Source: Curtobacterium sp. MCPF17_052
Lineage (GTDB): Bacteria; Actinomycetota; Actinomycetes; Actinomycetales; Microbacteriaceae
Reading direction: 5' to 3'
DNA: 64,000 nucleotides
Assembly (NCBI RefSeq): GCF_003234085.1
Contig: NZ_QKSD01000011.1
Location: forward strand, 1-64,000
This document shows, piece after piece, positions 51,378-60,654 of the stretch. Position numbers and translations under genes: made by a program. Positions within the stretch are counted from its first letter, which is position 1, and every line of letters starts with the position of its first letter. The notes below the pieces were generated by a model that was not told the origin of the DNA, made no database searches, and saw nothing but the letters and a program-made list of their open reading frames with translations.

Positions 51378-53297
51378 ATGGCCCCGTACGACAAGGGCGC
51401 GAACTCCCGCGCCGACCGTTCCGACCGCGCTCGTCACCCGAACGGCACCCCTGCCGCTCGCAGTGCCAAGCACCGCGGCTTCCGAGCCCCCGAGCCCACC
51501 GCCCCGCGTCAGAAGCAGCGCTGGGACGCCGAAGAGCGTCGTTCCCGTCCCTCGTCGGGCGAGCGCCCGAACTGGGAGCCGCGTGACAGCCGCGGCAGCC
51601 GTCCGGCGTGGGAGCCCCGCGGTGCGGGCCGTCCCGCACGCGGCGACGACCGTGCCCCGCGTTCGTTCGACCGCAACGATCGCGCCCCTCGTCGTGACGA
51701 CAACGACCGTGCGCCGCGTCGTTTCGACCGTGACGAGCGCGCGCCGCGTTCGTTCGACCGCAACGATCGCGCCCCTCGTCGTGACGACAACGACCGTGCG
51801 CCGCGTCGTTTCGACCGTGACGAGCGCGCGCCGCGTTCGTTCGACCGCAACGATCGCGCCCCTCGTCGTGACGACAACGACCGTGCCCCGCGTCGTTTCG
51901 ACCGTGACGACCGCGCACCGCGCAGCTTCGACCGCAACGACCGTGCCCCTCGTCGTGACAGCGACGACCGTCCGCGTCGCTTCGACCGCGACGACCGCGC
52001 GCCGCGCAGCTTCGACCGCAACGACCGCCCGACCGAGCGCACCCCGTTCGTCCCGGCGGACGACGTCAAGCTCGAGAAGCTCCAGGCCGAGGCGACCGTC
52101 GCCGCCGACGTCGACGGCGTGAGCTTCGGCGACCTCGGCATCGGTGGCAACATCTCCCGTGCGCTCGCCGAACTCGGCGCGTCCAGCCCGTTCCCGATCC
52201 AGGCGGCGACGATCCCCGACGTGCTCGCCGGCAAGGACGTCCTCGGCCGCGGTCGCACGGGCTCCGGCAAGACCATCGCGTTCGGCGCCCCGCTCGTCGA
52301 GAAGCTCATGGAGCACGGCGGCGGCATGAAGCGGAAGATGGGCCGCGCTCCGCGTGCGCTCATCCTCGCGCCGACCCGCGAACTCGCCCTGCAGATCGAC
52401 CGCACGGTGCAGCCGATCGCCCGCTCGGTGGGCCTCTTCACGACGCAGATCTACGGCGGCGTCCCGTACGGCCGTCAGGAGGGTGCTCTCGAGCGCGGCG
52501 TCGACATCATCGTGGGCACCCCGGGTCGTGTGCAGGACCTCCTGAACAAGGGGAAGCTCGATCTCAGCGAGGTCGTCATCTCCGTCCTCGACGAGGCCGA
52601 CCACATGTGCGACCTCGGGTTCCTCGAGCCGGTGCAGGAGATCCTCCGCGCCACGGCCGAGGTCACCCCGCAGGGCAACCGCGCGCAGAAGCTGCTGTTC
52701 AGCGCGACGCTCGACACCCAGGTCGCCGCGCTCGTCGAGCAGTTCCTGCACGAGCCGAGCGTGCACGAGGTCGCGGGTGAGGACCAGGCGTCCTCGACCA
52801 TCGACCACCGCGTGCTCGTGGTCGAGCAGCGCGACAAGGACCGCGTCCTCGAGGAGCTCGTCGCCGGCGAGGGCAAGACCATCGTCTTCGCCCGCACCCG
52901 CGCCTACGCCGAGCGTCTTGCCGAGCAGTTCGAGGACGCCGGCATCCGCGCGACCTCGCTGCACGGGGACCTCAACCAGTCGCGCCGCACGCGCAACCTG
53001 TCGCTGCTCACCAGCGGCCGGGTGAACGTGCTCGTCGCCACGGACGTCGCGGCGCGCGGTATCCACGTCGACGACATCTCGCTCGTCGTGCAGGCTGATG
53101 CGCCGGACGACTACAAGGCGTACATGCACCGCTCCGGTCGTACCGGTCGTGCCGGCAAGGAGGGCACGGTCGTCACGATCGTCCCGCGCAGCCGTCGCCG
53201 GAAGATCGAGGGCATCCTCGAGCACGCCGAGATCCAGGCGGACCTCGTCGAGAGCGGCCCCGGCGACCGCATCCTCGCGGAGCTCGCCGCGCGCTGA
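51378..53297 (+). CDS. DEAD-box ATP-dependent RNA helicase
   Basis: A 639-residue helicase. Residues about 250-620 are the core: Walker A GRTGSGKT, P-T-R-E-L-A, D-E-A-D, F-S-A-T-L, and HRSGRTGRAG. Residues 1-225 are a disordered Arg/Asp-rich region whose centre is built from 29-residue repeats (R-A-P-R-S-F-D-R-N-D type), encoded by 87-bp DNA repeats starting at 51661, 51748 and 51835. In most bacterial helicases such low-complexity tails are C-terminal. It probably acts in ribosome assembly and RNA turnover and may form condensates. Confidence 0.93.
   Translation: MAPYDKGANSRADRSDRARHPNGTPAARSAKHRGFRAPEPTAPRQKQRWDAEERRSRPSSGERPNWEPRDSRGSRPAWEPRGAGRPARGDDRAPRSFDRNDRAPRRDDNDRAPRRFDRDERAPRSFDRNDRAPRRDDNDRAPRRFDRDERAPRSFDRNDRAPRRDDNDRAPRRFDRDDRAPRSFDRNDRAPRRDSDDRPRRFDRDDRAPRSFDRNDRPTERTPFVPADDVKLEKLQAEATVAADVDGVSFGDLGIGGNISRALAELGASSPFPIQAATIPDVLAGKDVLGRGRTGSGKTIAFGAPLVEKLMEHGGGMKRKMGRAPRALILAPTRELALQIDRTVQPIARSVGLFTTQIYGGVPYGRQEGALERGVDIIVGTPGRVQDLLNKGKLDLSEVVISVLDEADHMCDLGFLEPVQEILRATAEVTPQGNRAQKLLFSATLDTQVAALVEQFLHEPSVHEVAGEDQASSTIDHRVLVVEQRDKDRVLEELVAGEGKTIVFARTRAYAERLAEQFEDAGIRATSLHGDLNQSRRTRNLSLLTSGRVNVLVATDVAARGIHVDDISLVVQADAPDDYKAYMHRSGRTGRAGKEGTVVTIVPRSRRRKIEGILEHAEIQADLVESGPGDRILAELAAR
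51648..52030 (+). repeat. 87-bp coding tandem repeats
   Basis: Three near-identical 87-bp units and one diverged unit encode the R-A-P-R/F-D-R repeats of the helicase N-terminus. Identity at silent sites suggests recent amplification or gene conversion. Confidence 0.88.
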
Positions 53298-53303
53298 GCT
53301 CGT

Positions 53304-53388
53304 GAGACGCGGGCGTCTCTGCGAGACACCGCCGAACTCGTGAGACGCCGCCGGGAACGGCGGCGTCTCGACCACGACGCGGCGTCTG
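53304..53388. repeat. Nested GAGACGCC/GGCGTCTC palindrome, copy 3
   Basis: GAGACGCG at 53304, GAGACACC at 53323 and GAGACGCC at 53342 face GGCGTCTC at 53362 and GGCGTCTG at 53381. The core spacing is again 19-20-19, with an extra left unit 19 bases further out. It starts seven bases after the helicase stop. Confidence 0.85.
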
Positions 53389-53401
53389 GAACGACCACTC
53401 C

Positions 53402-53507
53402 ACGGACGGGAGGTGGGCCCCACCAGCCGGTTCCGACACGACGCGCCAGCGGCGTGGCGGCCGTGCCGGGAGGGACGGTACCAGCTGGTACCGTGCCTCC
53501 CGTCCGT
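53402..53507. terminator. Two-part hairpin before the DinB gene end
   Basis: Outer arms ACGGACGGGAGG (53402-53413) and CCTCCCGTCCGT (53496-53507) are perfect complements. Inside lies the perfect 20-bp palindrome ACGGTACCAGCTGGTACCGT (53475-53494). It lies between the convergent helicase and DinB genes, probably as a bidirectional terminator. Confidence 0.75.
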
Positions 53508-53511
53508 CGTG

Positions 53512-54024
53512 TCAGCGGTTGAAGAACAGCACGCCGCGCGCGTAGCCCGCCTGTCCGGCGTGCTGGACGCAGTCGTCGAGGATGCTGACCAGGCGCACGC
53601 CGACGGTCACCGGCGGGTCCCAGGCCTCGTCGACGACGGTCTCGAAGTCCTCGGGCGACAGGGTGTGCAGGTAGGCGACGGTGCGCTCGTGCACCGCGCC
53701 GAGGTACCCCGTCAGGAGCTCGGCCGACGCGCGGACACGGCCGACGTCGTCACGGGACATGCCGTACCCGAGCGCCTCGGCGGGGAACGGCAGGCCGAAG
53801 CGCTCGACCCAGCCGTCGGCCGTCCAGACCTGTTCGGTGCCGGCGAGGGCGGCGATCTGCGAGTCCTGACCGCGGGCGATGTGCCAGGCGAGCCAGGCGA
53901 GCGTGTTGGCACCGGCGGCCGGGCGGGAGGCGAGCTGGTCCTCCGACAGGCCGTCGACGGCACGTCCGACGGTCTCGGGTACGCGGGAGAACGCTTCGAC
54001 GAGGAGTTCGGCGGGAGTGGTCAT
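53512..54024 (-). CDS. DinB/mycothiol-dependent maleylpyruvate isomerase-like protein
   Basis: A 170-residue four-helix protein of the DinB/MDMPI superfamily. Candidate metal ligands are His in L-A-W-H-I-A-R-G and His in D-C-V-Q-H-A-G-Q-A-G-Y. Actinobacterial members use mycothiol as co-substrate in detoxification. The substrate is unknown. The ATG at 54024 was chosen because TACGGT ends seven bases upstream, the usual leaderless spacing here. Confidence 0.82.
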   Translation of the reverse strand: MTTPAELLVEAFSRVPETVGRAVDGLSEDQLASRPAAGANTLAWLAWHIARGQDSQIAALAGTEQVWTADGWVERFGLPFPAEALGYGMSRDDVGRVRASAELLTGYLGAVHERTVAYLHTLSPEDFETVVDEAWDPPVTVGVRLVSILDDCVQHAGQAGYARGVLFFNR

Positions 54025-54050
54025 GCGTCCGACCGTACGCCGCACCTCGG

Positions 54051-54731
54051 TCAGAGGCTGGCGGCTCGGGAGTGGCGGGCGAGGGCTTCGCCGAGGAGCG
54101 TGAACTGGGTGGCGAGGCGGGCGCGGTCAGCGGGGGCGACGACCTCCCGGGCAGCCGCCGAGTAGACGCCGCTGATCTGCTGCGCGACCGCGGCGCCGGA
54201 CGGGGTGAGGCGGAGCAGCAGGCTGCGGCGGTCGTCCGGGTTCGGCCCGCGGCGGATGTGCCCGTGCCGTTCGAGCCGGTCGATCAGCGAGGTCATCGCG
54301 CCCGTGGACAGTTCCAGGTGCTCGCCGGCCTGCTTCGGGGTGACGCCGGTGCCGGTGGCGGCCAGGAACAGCACGAAGCGGGTGTCGGTCGCGTTGAGTC
54401 CGCGCGCGGCGCTCTCGCGGGCGAGCACACGGGCGTGGTGCATCTGGAACGAGCGGAACGCGACCATGAGGTCGGCGAGGTCGTCCTCGGCTGCGGCGAC
54501 GGAGCCGGCGGCGAGGACGACCGGCCGGGTCGGCTGCACGTCCGGGCTCACCGGCACCGACAGCGCACCGGAGCGCGGATCGGGCAACGCGTCGGGCAGG
54601 ACGTCGGGCAGCAGGTCGGGCGCGGTGGGGAGGGTCGCTCGGGAGTCCGGCATGCGGGGGTGTCGCTCTTCTCGCCAGGGACCGCGGTGGACGGTCGACG
54701 GGCGACTCGGGACAGTCGCCGTGGTCATCAT
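54051..54731 (-). CDS. MarR family regulator with N-terminal extension
   Basis: A 226-residue winged-helix regulator. The MarR domain (residues about 85-220) has T-P-K-Q-A-G-E-H-L-E-L-S-T-G-A-M-T as recognition helix and the wing D-D-R-R-S. The first 80 residues are an unusual extension containing L-P-D repeats (PDLLPDVLPDALPDP), perhaps disordered. The ATG at 54731 has GAAGG upstream; an ATG at 54653 would halve the extension. It is divergent from sbcD but also next to the DinB gene, a common detox partner. Confidence 0.85.
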   Translation of the reverse strand: MMTTATVPSRPSTVHRGPWREERHPRMPDSRATLPTAPDLLPDVLPDALPDPRSGALSVPVSPDVQPTRPVVLAAGSVAAAEDDLADLMVAFRSFQMHHARVLARESAARGLNATDTRFVLFLAATGTGVTPKQAGEHLELSTGAMTSLIDRLERHGHIRRGPNPDDRRSLLLRLTPSGAAVAQQISGVYSAAAREVVAPADRARLATQFTLLGEALARHSRAASL

Positions 54732-54814
54732 GCTGCGCCTTCGTGCCTGTGCGTTCCACCCCCAACAGGAGGGGGCGTCCGGCGATGTCCCCGGCGGCCG
54801 TTACCGTGGCTCGC

Positions 54815-55984
54815 ATGCGGATCCTGCACACGGGCGACTGGCACCTCGGACGCACGCTGCTCGGGGCGGACCTGCTCGAGCACCAGGCGGCGTTCCTCGA
54901 CCACCTCGTGCAGGTGGTCCGCGAGCGCGCGGTCGACCTGGTCGTGGTCGCCGGTGACGTCTACGACCGGGCCATCCCGCCGGTGGAGGCGGTCCGGATG
55001 CTCTCGCGCGTGCTCGAACGCCTGTCCGAGACGGCGACGGTCGTCGTGACGCCCGGCAACCACGACTCCGCCGTCCGACTCGGGTTCGGCGCCGGCGTGA
55101 TGAGCGACCGCGTGCGGATCCTCGCTGAGCCGTCCCGACTGGCGGAACCGGTGCTGGTGGACGCCGCCGACGGGGGTGGCCCGGTCGCCGTGTACGGCCT
55201 GCCCTACCTGCAGCCCGACATGGTCCGCTACGCGCTCGCCCCGGTGCCGGACGAGCCACTCGCCCGCTCGCACCAGGCGGTCGTCGGGGCCGCGACGGAC
55301 CTGGTCCGAGCCGACCTCGCCGGTCGCCCGGGCACGCGTTCGGTCGTCGTCGCGCACGCCTTCGTCGGTGGTGCCCTGGCCAGCGACAGCGAGCAGGACA
55401 TCCGGGTCGGCGGGGTCGACAGGGTCGCCGAGTCCACCTTCGACGGCATCGACTACGTCGCCCTCGGACACCTGCACGGACCACAGCGGGTCGGGGTGGG
55501 GGACCGCATCCGGTACGCGGGCTCACCGCTGGCGTTCTCGTTCGGCGAGCGGAACCACACCAAGTCCGTGACCCTCGTCGAGCTGGCAGCGGACGGTTCC
55601 GTGACGGTGGACCTCCTGCCAACCCCGGTGCCCCGACGGCTCGTGGACGTCCGCGGCAGCATCGGGCAGATCGAGTCCGGGGCCTTCGCCGAACACGTCG
55701 ACGCCTGGGTCCGGGTCGCCGTCACCGACACCGTGCACCCCGAGCGGTTGTACGCCCGGGTGAAGGACCGCTTCCCGCACGCGCTCGCGATCACGCACGA
55801 GCCCGCGGACGCCCCGGAGCGCTCGGCTGCGCGGGCGGTCAGTGCGACGAGTGACCCGGTGGAGGTCGCCGCCGACTTCGTCACCTACGCGACGGGTGGT
55901 GCGCCGGACGAGGTCGAGCTCGCGATCCTCCGCGACGCGTACGAGTCCGCGGCCGCCGCGCTCGCCGAGCAGGGGGCGCGCTGA
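54815..55984 (+). CDS. sbcD: Exonuclease SbcD subunit (Mre11-like)
   Basis: A 389-residue metallophosphoesterase, the nuclease half of SbcCD, which opens DNA hairpins and trims blocked ends. Motifs in order are G-D-W-H-L-G, G-D-V-Y-D, G-N-H-D, and G-H-L-H. TACCGT ends seven bases before the ATG. The stop TGA shares its A with the sbcC ATG, so the two are coupled. SbcCD cleaves palindromes, relevant to the many inverted repeats in this window. Confidence 0.95.
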   Translation: MRILHTGDWHLGRTLLGADLLEHQAAFLDHLVQVVRERAVDLVVVAGDVYDRAIPPVEAVRMLSRVLERLSETATVVVTPGNHDSAVRLGFGAGVMSDRVRILAEPSRLAEPVLVDAADGGGPVAVYGLPYLQPDMVRYALAPVPDEPLARSHQAVVGAATDLVRADLAGRPGTRSVVVAHAFVGGALASDSEQDIRVGGVDRVAESTFDGIDYVALGHLHGPQRVGVGDRIRYAGSPLAFSFGERNHTKSVTLVELAADGSVTVDLLPTPVPRRLVDVRGSIGQIESGAFAEHVDAWVRVAVTDTVHPERLYARVKDRFPHALAITHEPADAPERSAARAVSATSDPVEVAADFVTYATGGAPDEVELAILRDAYESAAAALAEQGAR

Positions 55985-58900
55985 TGTACCTGCACCGCCT
56001 GGAACTCCGCGCTGTCGGTCCCTACCCGGACCTGGTGTCGATCGACTTCGCGTCCCTCGCCGCCTCGGGGGTGTTCCTGCTCGAGGGGCCGACGGGCTCC
56101 GGCAAGTCGACCATCATCGACGCCGTCGTCTACGCCCTCTACGGCGGGCTCGCCGGCAGCGACGCCAGCACCGACCGCCTGCACAGCCAGCACGCCGACC
56201 CCAGGGTGGAGCCCTTCGTCGACCTGGTCTTCGAGACGAGCGCCGGGGTGTACCGCGTCCGCCGCACCCCGCCGTACGACCGCCCGAAGCAGCGGGGGAC
56301 CGGCACGATCCGGCAGCAGTCCTCGGCGCAGCTCCTCCGGCTGACCGACCCGTCCGACCTGGTCGGCGAACCGATCTCGCACCGGGCGCCGGAGATCGGC
56401 GTCGAGATCGCCCGCGTGGTCGGGCTGAACCGGGACCAGTTCCTGCAGACCGTGGTCCTGCCGCAGGGAGAGTTCGCGCGGTTCCTCCGCGCCCCCGGCG
56501 AAGACCGCCGGAAGCTCCTGCAGTCGCTGTTCGGCACCGCGATCTACGACCGCACCGCCGACGAACTCGCCGCCCGGCGCCGCACGGCCGTCGCGGAGGT
56601 CGAGGCAGCCGACGCCCGGGTACGGGACGCCCTCGGGCGGTTCCGGCAGGCGTCCGGGGACGACGACGCCGACGAGTCCACCGCCGCCGACGTGGTCGCC
56701 ACGCTGCACCGGACGGCGACCGAGCTCGAGCAGGCGCGGACGCGTGCCCGGGCCGATGCCGAACAGGCCGTCGCCCACCTGCACGACGTGACCACGCGGC
56801 TCGCCGCCGTCGACCGACGACGCGCACTGCTCGCCCGTCAGGAGGCCCTCGCCGCCGACGCCGCGGCGGTCGCCGGACACCGCACCGCCCTGGGCCTCGC
56901 CGACCACGCCGCGGTGGTCGTCGCCGTCGCGGACGGAGCGGCCGCAGCCGAGGACCGCCTGACGGCGCTGGTCGGGGAACGCTCCGCCGTGCGTGACCGG
57001 CACGAGGTCACCGATCCCGTCCCGCGGGAAACGCATGACCGGCTCGCGGCGGTCCGGTCCGAGGTCCGACACCCGGTCGACCTCGAGCAGGCCATCGACC
57101 AGCGGGTCTCCGCCGTGCGGACGGCCACGACCGACCTCGAGCGGACGCAGACCCGGCTCGCCGAGGCGGCCACCGCGCTCGCGGTGCGGCCGGACGAGCG
57201 TGCCGAGATCGTCTTGACCGCCGGCCGGTCCGCGGCAGCCGCTGCCGACGCGCCCGCCGCCGAACGCGCGGTGGAGGCGGCGCAGGAGCTGGCCGTCCTG
57301 CTCGCCGCACACCGGGTCGCGTCCGGACGGACGTCGGACCTGGCCGCTGCGGTGACACGGGCCGCCACGACGGCCGCTGCCGCCCTCGCCACCGAGAACG
57401 ACCTGCGGGCCCGACGCATCGCCGGGCTCGCCGGCGAACTCGGTGCAGCGCTCGTCGCCGGCGACCCCTGCCCGGTGTGCGGTGCCGTCGAGCACCCGGC
57501 CGTGGCCCGGCCGCAGGACGACCACCCGAGCGCCGACCAGATCGACGACGCCGCCGCGGCGCGTGCCGACGCCGAGCGGGCCCTCGCGGCCGCGACCGCC
57601 GACCACGCCGTCGCCCGGGCGGAACTCCTCCGGCTGACCGAGGCCGTCGGTGAACACGACGACGACTCGGTCGCCCGGCAGCGCACCGACGCCGACGCTC
57701 GACTGGCCACCGCCCGTGCTGCGGCCGCCGCGGTCCAGGAGCACGAGCGACGGCTGCAGGCTCACGACCGCGCGACCCGCGCGCTCGAGGACGACCACAC
57801 GGACCTGGTCACCCGGAGCCGACTGCTCGCCGACCGGATCGAGGGCGACCGGTCGCGCCTGGACGAGGACCGGGCCCGTGTCGACGAGGCCCGACGCATC
57901 GTCCGCCTGGTGCTCGAGCAGGCCGTCTCGGCGGGTGCGGGGGCCGAGGCGCGGGCCGCGGCCGAGGTCGACGCCCGCGACGGCTCGACCCTCGCCGAGG
58001 TCGTCGCGCGAGTCGCCGCAGCCGGGACGGTCCTCCGCACGGTGGCCGACCTCGACGACCGCGTGACCGCCGCTGAGCGCGAGGTCGCCGACCGCAAGGC
58101 CGAGGTCGACGCCGCACTGCAGGCCCAGGGCTTCACCGACGTCACCGCTGCCCGCGCGGCCGCCCTCAGCCGGACCGACGCGGACCGGTTGCGCGGGATC
58201 GTCGCCGCGGCGGACCGTGAGCAGGCCGTGGTGGAGGCCGGGCTCGCCGAGCCCGCGGTGGTCGCCGCAGCCGCCGACTCGTCGACGGGAACGGGCCCGG
58301 GGACCGTGCTCGACCGGGACGCCGCGCAGGGCGCACGGGACGCCGCTGCCGTCGCCCTCGACGACGCCACCCGGGCCGCCGCGGCCGCAGCCGACCGAGC
58401 GAGTTCCGCCGACGAGTGCGCCACCGGCCTGGCCCGGGCCGTGCACGCGCGAGCGACCACGAGCGCCGAGAGCCGGGCCGTGGTCCGCCTCGCCGACATC
58501 GCCGCCGCCGCTGCCCACGTCAACCCGACCGGCATCACGCTCGGCACCTACGTGCTGATGCGCCGGTTCGAGGACGTCGTCGCCGCGGCCAACGACCGAC
58601 TCCGTGCGATGCTCGCCGGCCGGTTCACCCTCGAGACCTCCGACGAGCGGGAGTCCGGCACCCGGGCTCGCCGGACCGGGCTGGCGCTGGCCGTCCGCGA
58701 CCACCTGACCGACAGCACGCGGGACCCGCGGAGCCTGTCCGGCGGCGAGACCTTCACGTTCTCGCTCTGCCTGGCGCTCGGGCTCGCGGACGTCGTGCAG
58801 GCCGAGGCCGGCGGGGTGTCGCTCGGCACGCTGTTCGTCGACGAGGGGTTCGGCACCCTCGACCCGGAGACCCTCGACGACGTCATCGGGCAGCTGTCCC

Positions 58901-59028
58901 GCCTGACCGCCGGCGGACGCCAGGTCGGCATCGTCAGCCATGTCGAGGAGCTCAAGCAGCGGATCCCGGAGCGCATCGCGGTGCGCCGGACCCCCGAGGG
59001 CGGCTCACGCGTCACGACCACGGTCTGA
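55984..59028 (+). CDS. sbcC: Exonuclease SbcC subunit (Rad50-like)
   Basis: A 1014-residue SMC-like ATPase. The Walker A motif GPTGSGKST is near residue 35; a long Ala/Glu/Arg-rich coiled coil is interrupted by the zinc hook CPVC (residues 496-499), and the C-terminal ABC signature L-S-G-G-E-T-F and Walker B L-F-V-D-E-G-F-G-T-L-D follow. It partners with SbcD in double-strand-break and palindrome processing. Confidence 0.95.
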   Translation: MYLHRLELRAVGPYPDLVSIDFASLAASGVFLLEGPTGSGKSTIIDAVVYALYGGLAGSDASTDRLHSQHADPRVEPFVDLVFETSAGVYRVRRTPPYDRPKQRGTGTIRQQSSAQLLRLTDPSDLVGEPISHRAPEIGVEIARVVGLNRDQFLQTVVLPQGEFARFLRAPGEDRRKLLQSLFGTAIYDRTADELAARRRTAVAEVEAADARVRDALGRFRQASGDDDADESTAADVVATLHRTATELEQARTRARADAEQAVAHLHDVTTRLAAVDRRRALLARQEALAADAAAVAGHRTALGLADHAAVVVAVADGAAAAEDRLTALVGERSAVRDRHEVTDPVPRETHDRLAAVRSEVRHPVDLEQAIDQRVSAVRTATTDLERTQTRLAEAATALAVRPDERAEIVLTAGRSAAAAADAPAAERAVEAAQELAVLLAAHRVASGRTSDLAAAVTRAATTAAAALATENDLRARRIAGLAGELGAALVAGDPCPVCGAVEHPAVARPQDDHPSADQIDDAAAARADAERALAAATADHAVARAELLRLTEAVGEHDDDSVARQRTDADARLATARAAAAAVQEHERRLQAHDRATRALEDDHTDLVTRSRLLADRIEGDRSRLDEDRARVDEARRIVRLVLEQAVSAGAGAEARAAAEVDARDGSTLAEVVARVAAAGTVLRTVADLDDRVTAAEREVADRKAEVDAALQAQGFTDVTAARAAALSRTDADRLRGIVAAADREQAVVEAGLAEPAVVAAAADSSTGTGPGTVLDRDAAQGARDAAAVALDDATRAAAAAADRASSADECATGLARAVHARATTSAESRAVVRLADIAAAAAHVNPTGITLGTYVLMRRFEDVVAAANDRLRAMLAGRFTLETSDERESGTRARRTGLALAVRDHLTDSTRDPRSLSGGETFTFSLCLALGLADVVQAEAGGVSLGTLFVDEGFGTLDPETLDDVIGQLSRLTAGGRQVGIVSHVEELKQRIPERIAVRRTPEGGSRVTTTV

Positions 59029-59048
59029 CCGGAGCACCCGCGGGGGCG

Positions 59049-59225
59049 TCAGGGGTGCGGTGTCGCGTCCACGGTCCCGTCGGGCGGCGGCAGGATGTCG
59101 GCCGCGATCCACGGGAAGACCCACGTGAAGAGCACGAAGACGATGGCGACGAGGAGCACGAGCAGCTCCAGCACCTTCACGGCGGTCGGGCCGGGCAGCA
59201 CGCGCCAGACGAGGGGGAAGATCAC
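59049..59225 (-). CDS. Small single-TM protein coupled to sortase
   Basis: A 58-residue protein with one long helix (ALELLVLLVAIVFVLFTWVF-like) and a Pro/Asp-rich C-terminus. The GTG lies inside the sortase stop codon (GTGA), so it is translated from the sortase mRNA. It might be a sortase accessory protein. Family unknown. Confidence 0.65.
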   Translation of the reverse strand: MIFPLVWRVLPGPTAVKVLELLVLLVAIVFVLFTWVFPWIAADILPPPDGTVDATPHP

Positions 59226-60028
59226 TTGGCGGCCTCCGTCAGTTCCTTCGGCGTGCCGTCGGACGCCTGCATCCAGTAGTCCATCTTCGCGTGCACGACG
59301 TACCGCTGGGCGGCGGACCACATCGGGTGGCAGGCGGTGAGGGTGAGCCAGCGGTCCTCGGCGGAGGGTTCCACGCCGGGCTTGTTCGGGACCGGTGCGA
59401 TGGTCTCGATGTGGTCGGGGGTGACGATCTGACTGTCGGTGACCTTGTAGACGTACCAGACGTCGAACTTGGTCTTCGCGTCGGTGACCCGGACGACGAT
59501 GGGATCGCCGGACTTCAGGTCGGCGATCTGGTTCAGGGGCTTGCCGTAGGTGACGCGGTGGCCGGCGACGGCGAAGTTGCCCTCGGCGCCGGGCATCGCG
59601 GTGTCCTGGTAGTGGCCGAGGCCGATGGTGTTGAGGACCTGTTCGCGGTCGGTGCCCTCACCGATGGGCCGGTTGTAGTCGGCGCCGAAGCGCGGGATCT
59701 GCATCGTCCCGAACACCGTGGAGAGCCCCGGCGGTTCGCTGAGCACGGGGGCTGCGTCACGGCGCTCGGTGCCGACGACCTTCTTCGGTTCCGGCTGGTC
59801 GAGCGTCTGCACGAGCTTCGTCTGCTCGTTCACCGCGACGACGTCGGTCCACCACGCGGTCCAGATCACGTAGAGCCCGGTCCCGGCACCCGCGATGATC
59901 AGGAGCTCGGCGAGCAGGGCGACGAGCGCTCCGCCGACGGTCTGGCGTGGACGCCGACGTCGGGGCTGTCCGGTGCCGTCGTCGTCGAGGGCATCGCGCC
60001 GCGACGGCAGCGTGTCGTGAGAGGTCAC
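59222..60028 (-). CDS. Class E sortase
   Basis: A 268-residue membrane transpeptidase. One N-terminal helix lies at about residues 29-55. The catalytic residues, counted from the GTG at 60028, are His157 (VAGHRVTYG), Cys233 (TLTACHP) and Arg242 (AAQRYVV), as in the class E family of actinobacteria, which anchors proteins at LAXTG-type signals. No sorting-signal protein is seen in the window. GGAG lies five bases before the start. Confidence 0.9.
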   Translation of the reverse strand: MTSHDTLPSRRDALDDDGTGQPRRRRPRQTVGGALVALLAELLIIAGAGTGLYVIWTAWWTDVVAVNEQTKLVQTLDQPEPKKVVGTERRDAAPVLSEPPGLSTVFGTMQIPRFGADYNRPIGEGTDREQVLNTIGLGHYQDTAMPGAEGNFAVAGHRVTYGKPLNQIADLKSGDPIVVRVTDAKTKFDVWYVYKVTDSQIVTPDHIETIAPVPNKPGVEPSAEDRWLTLTACHPMWSAAQRYVVHAKMDYWMQASDGTPKELTEAAK

Positions 60029-60162
60029 AGGGGCTCCGGATCGGTGAGGTCGGCGCAGTAGGTCTATCAGACCACGACGACGGCCTGCTGCGGGCACCTT
60101 CCACAACTCGGTCCGGCATCGGCGTCCGATCCACGGCCGGGATGCTCGGTACCGTTGTGTGG

Positions 60163-60594
60163 ATGGAGTCCGTCATCCGTCCCTTCCGCCCCGCCGACAC
60201 CGAGGCCGTCGTCGCACTCTGGCAGGCCTGTGGCCTGGTCCGTCCGTGGAACGACCCACGCCGTGACATCGCGCGGAAGGCCACCGTGCAGCCCGAGCTG
60301 TTCCTGGTGGCGACCGACCGGGAGGTCGTGGTCGCCGCCGGCATGGCCGGTTTCGACGGGCACCGGGGCTGGGTCAACTACCTGGCGGTGTCACCGGACC
60401 GGCAGGGCAGCGGACTCGGTCGGCGACTGATGGGCGAGTTCGAGCGGCTGCTCACCGACCTCGGCTGTCCGAAGCTGAACCTGCAGGTGCGCGCCGGGAA
60501 CGAGCGGGTGATCGCGTTCTACGAGTCGCTGGGGTACGCCGACGACCACACCGTGTCGCTGGGCAAGCGCCTGATCCGCGACGACCTGGCCTGA
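60163..60594 (+). CDS. YpeA-like GNAT acetyltransferase
   Basis: A 143-residue GNAT enzyme. The acetyl-CoA motif is V-S-P-D-R-Q-G-S-G-L-G-R-R-L-M, followed by L-N-L-Q-V-R-A-G-N-E and F-Y-E-S-L-G-Y, as in the YpeA group. Substrate unknown. TACCGT ends seven bases before the ATG (leaderless). Confidence 0.88.
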   Translation: MESVIRPFRPADTEAVVALWQACGLVRPWNDPRRDIARKATVQPELFLVATDREVVVAAGMAGFDGHRGWVNYLAVSPDRQGSGLGRRLMGEFERLLTDLGCPKLNLQVRAGNERVIAFYESLGYADDHTVSLGKRLIRDDLA

Positions 60595-60654
60595 GCCGAT
60601 CCGCAGGCGGACGGTCAGGCGGACGGTCAGCCGGCTCCGGGCGGAACCGGTCCG

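Noticed and set aside
55885..58941. 1018-codon minus-strand open frame
   Set aside because: Antisense shadow of sbcC, whose Walker, zinc-hook and signature motifs are intact.
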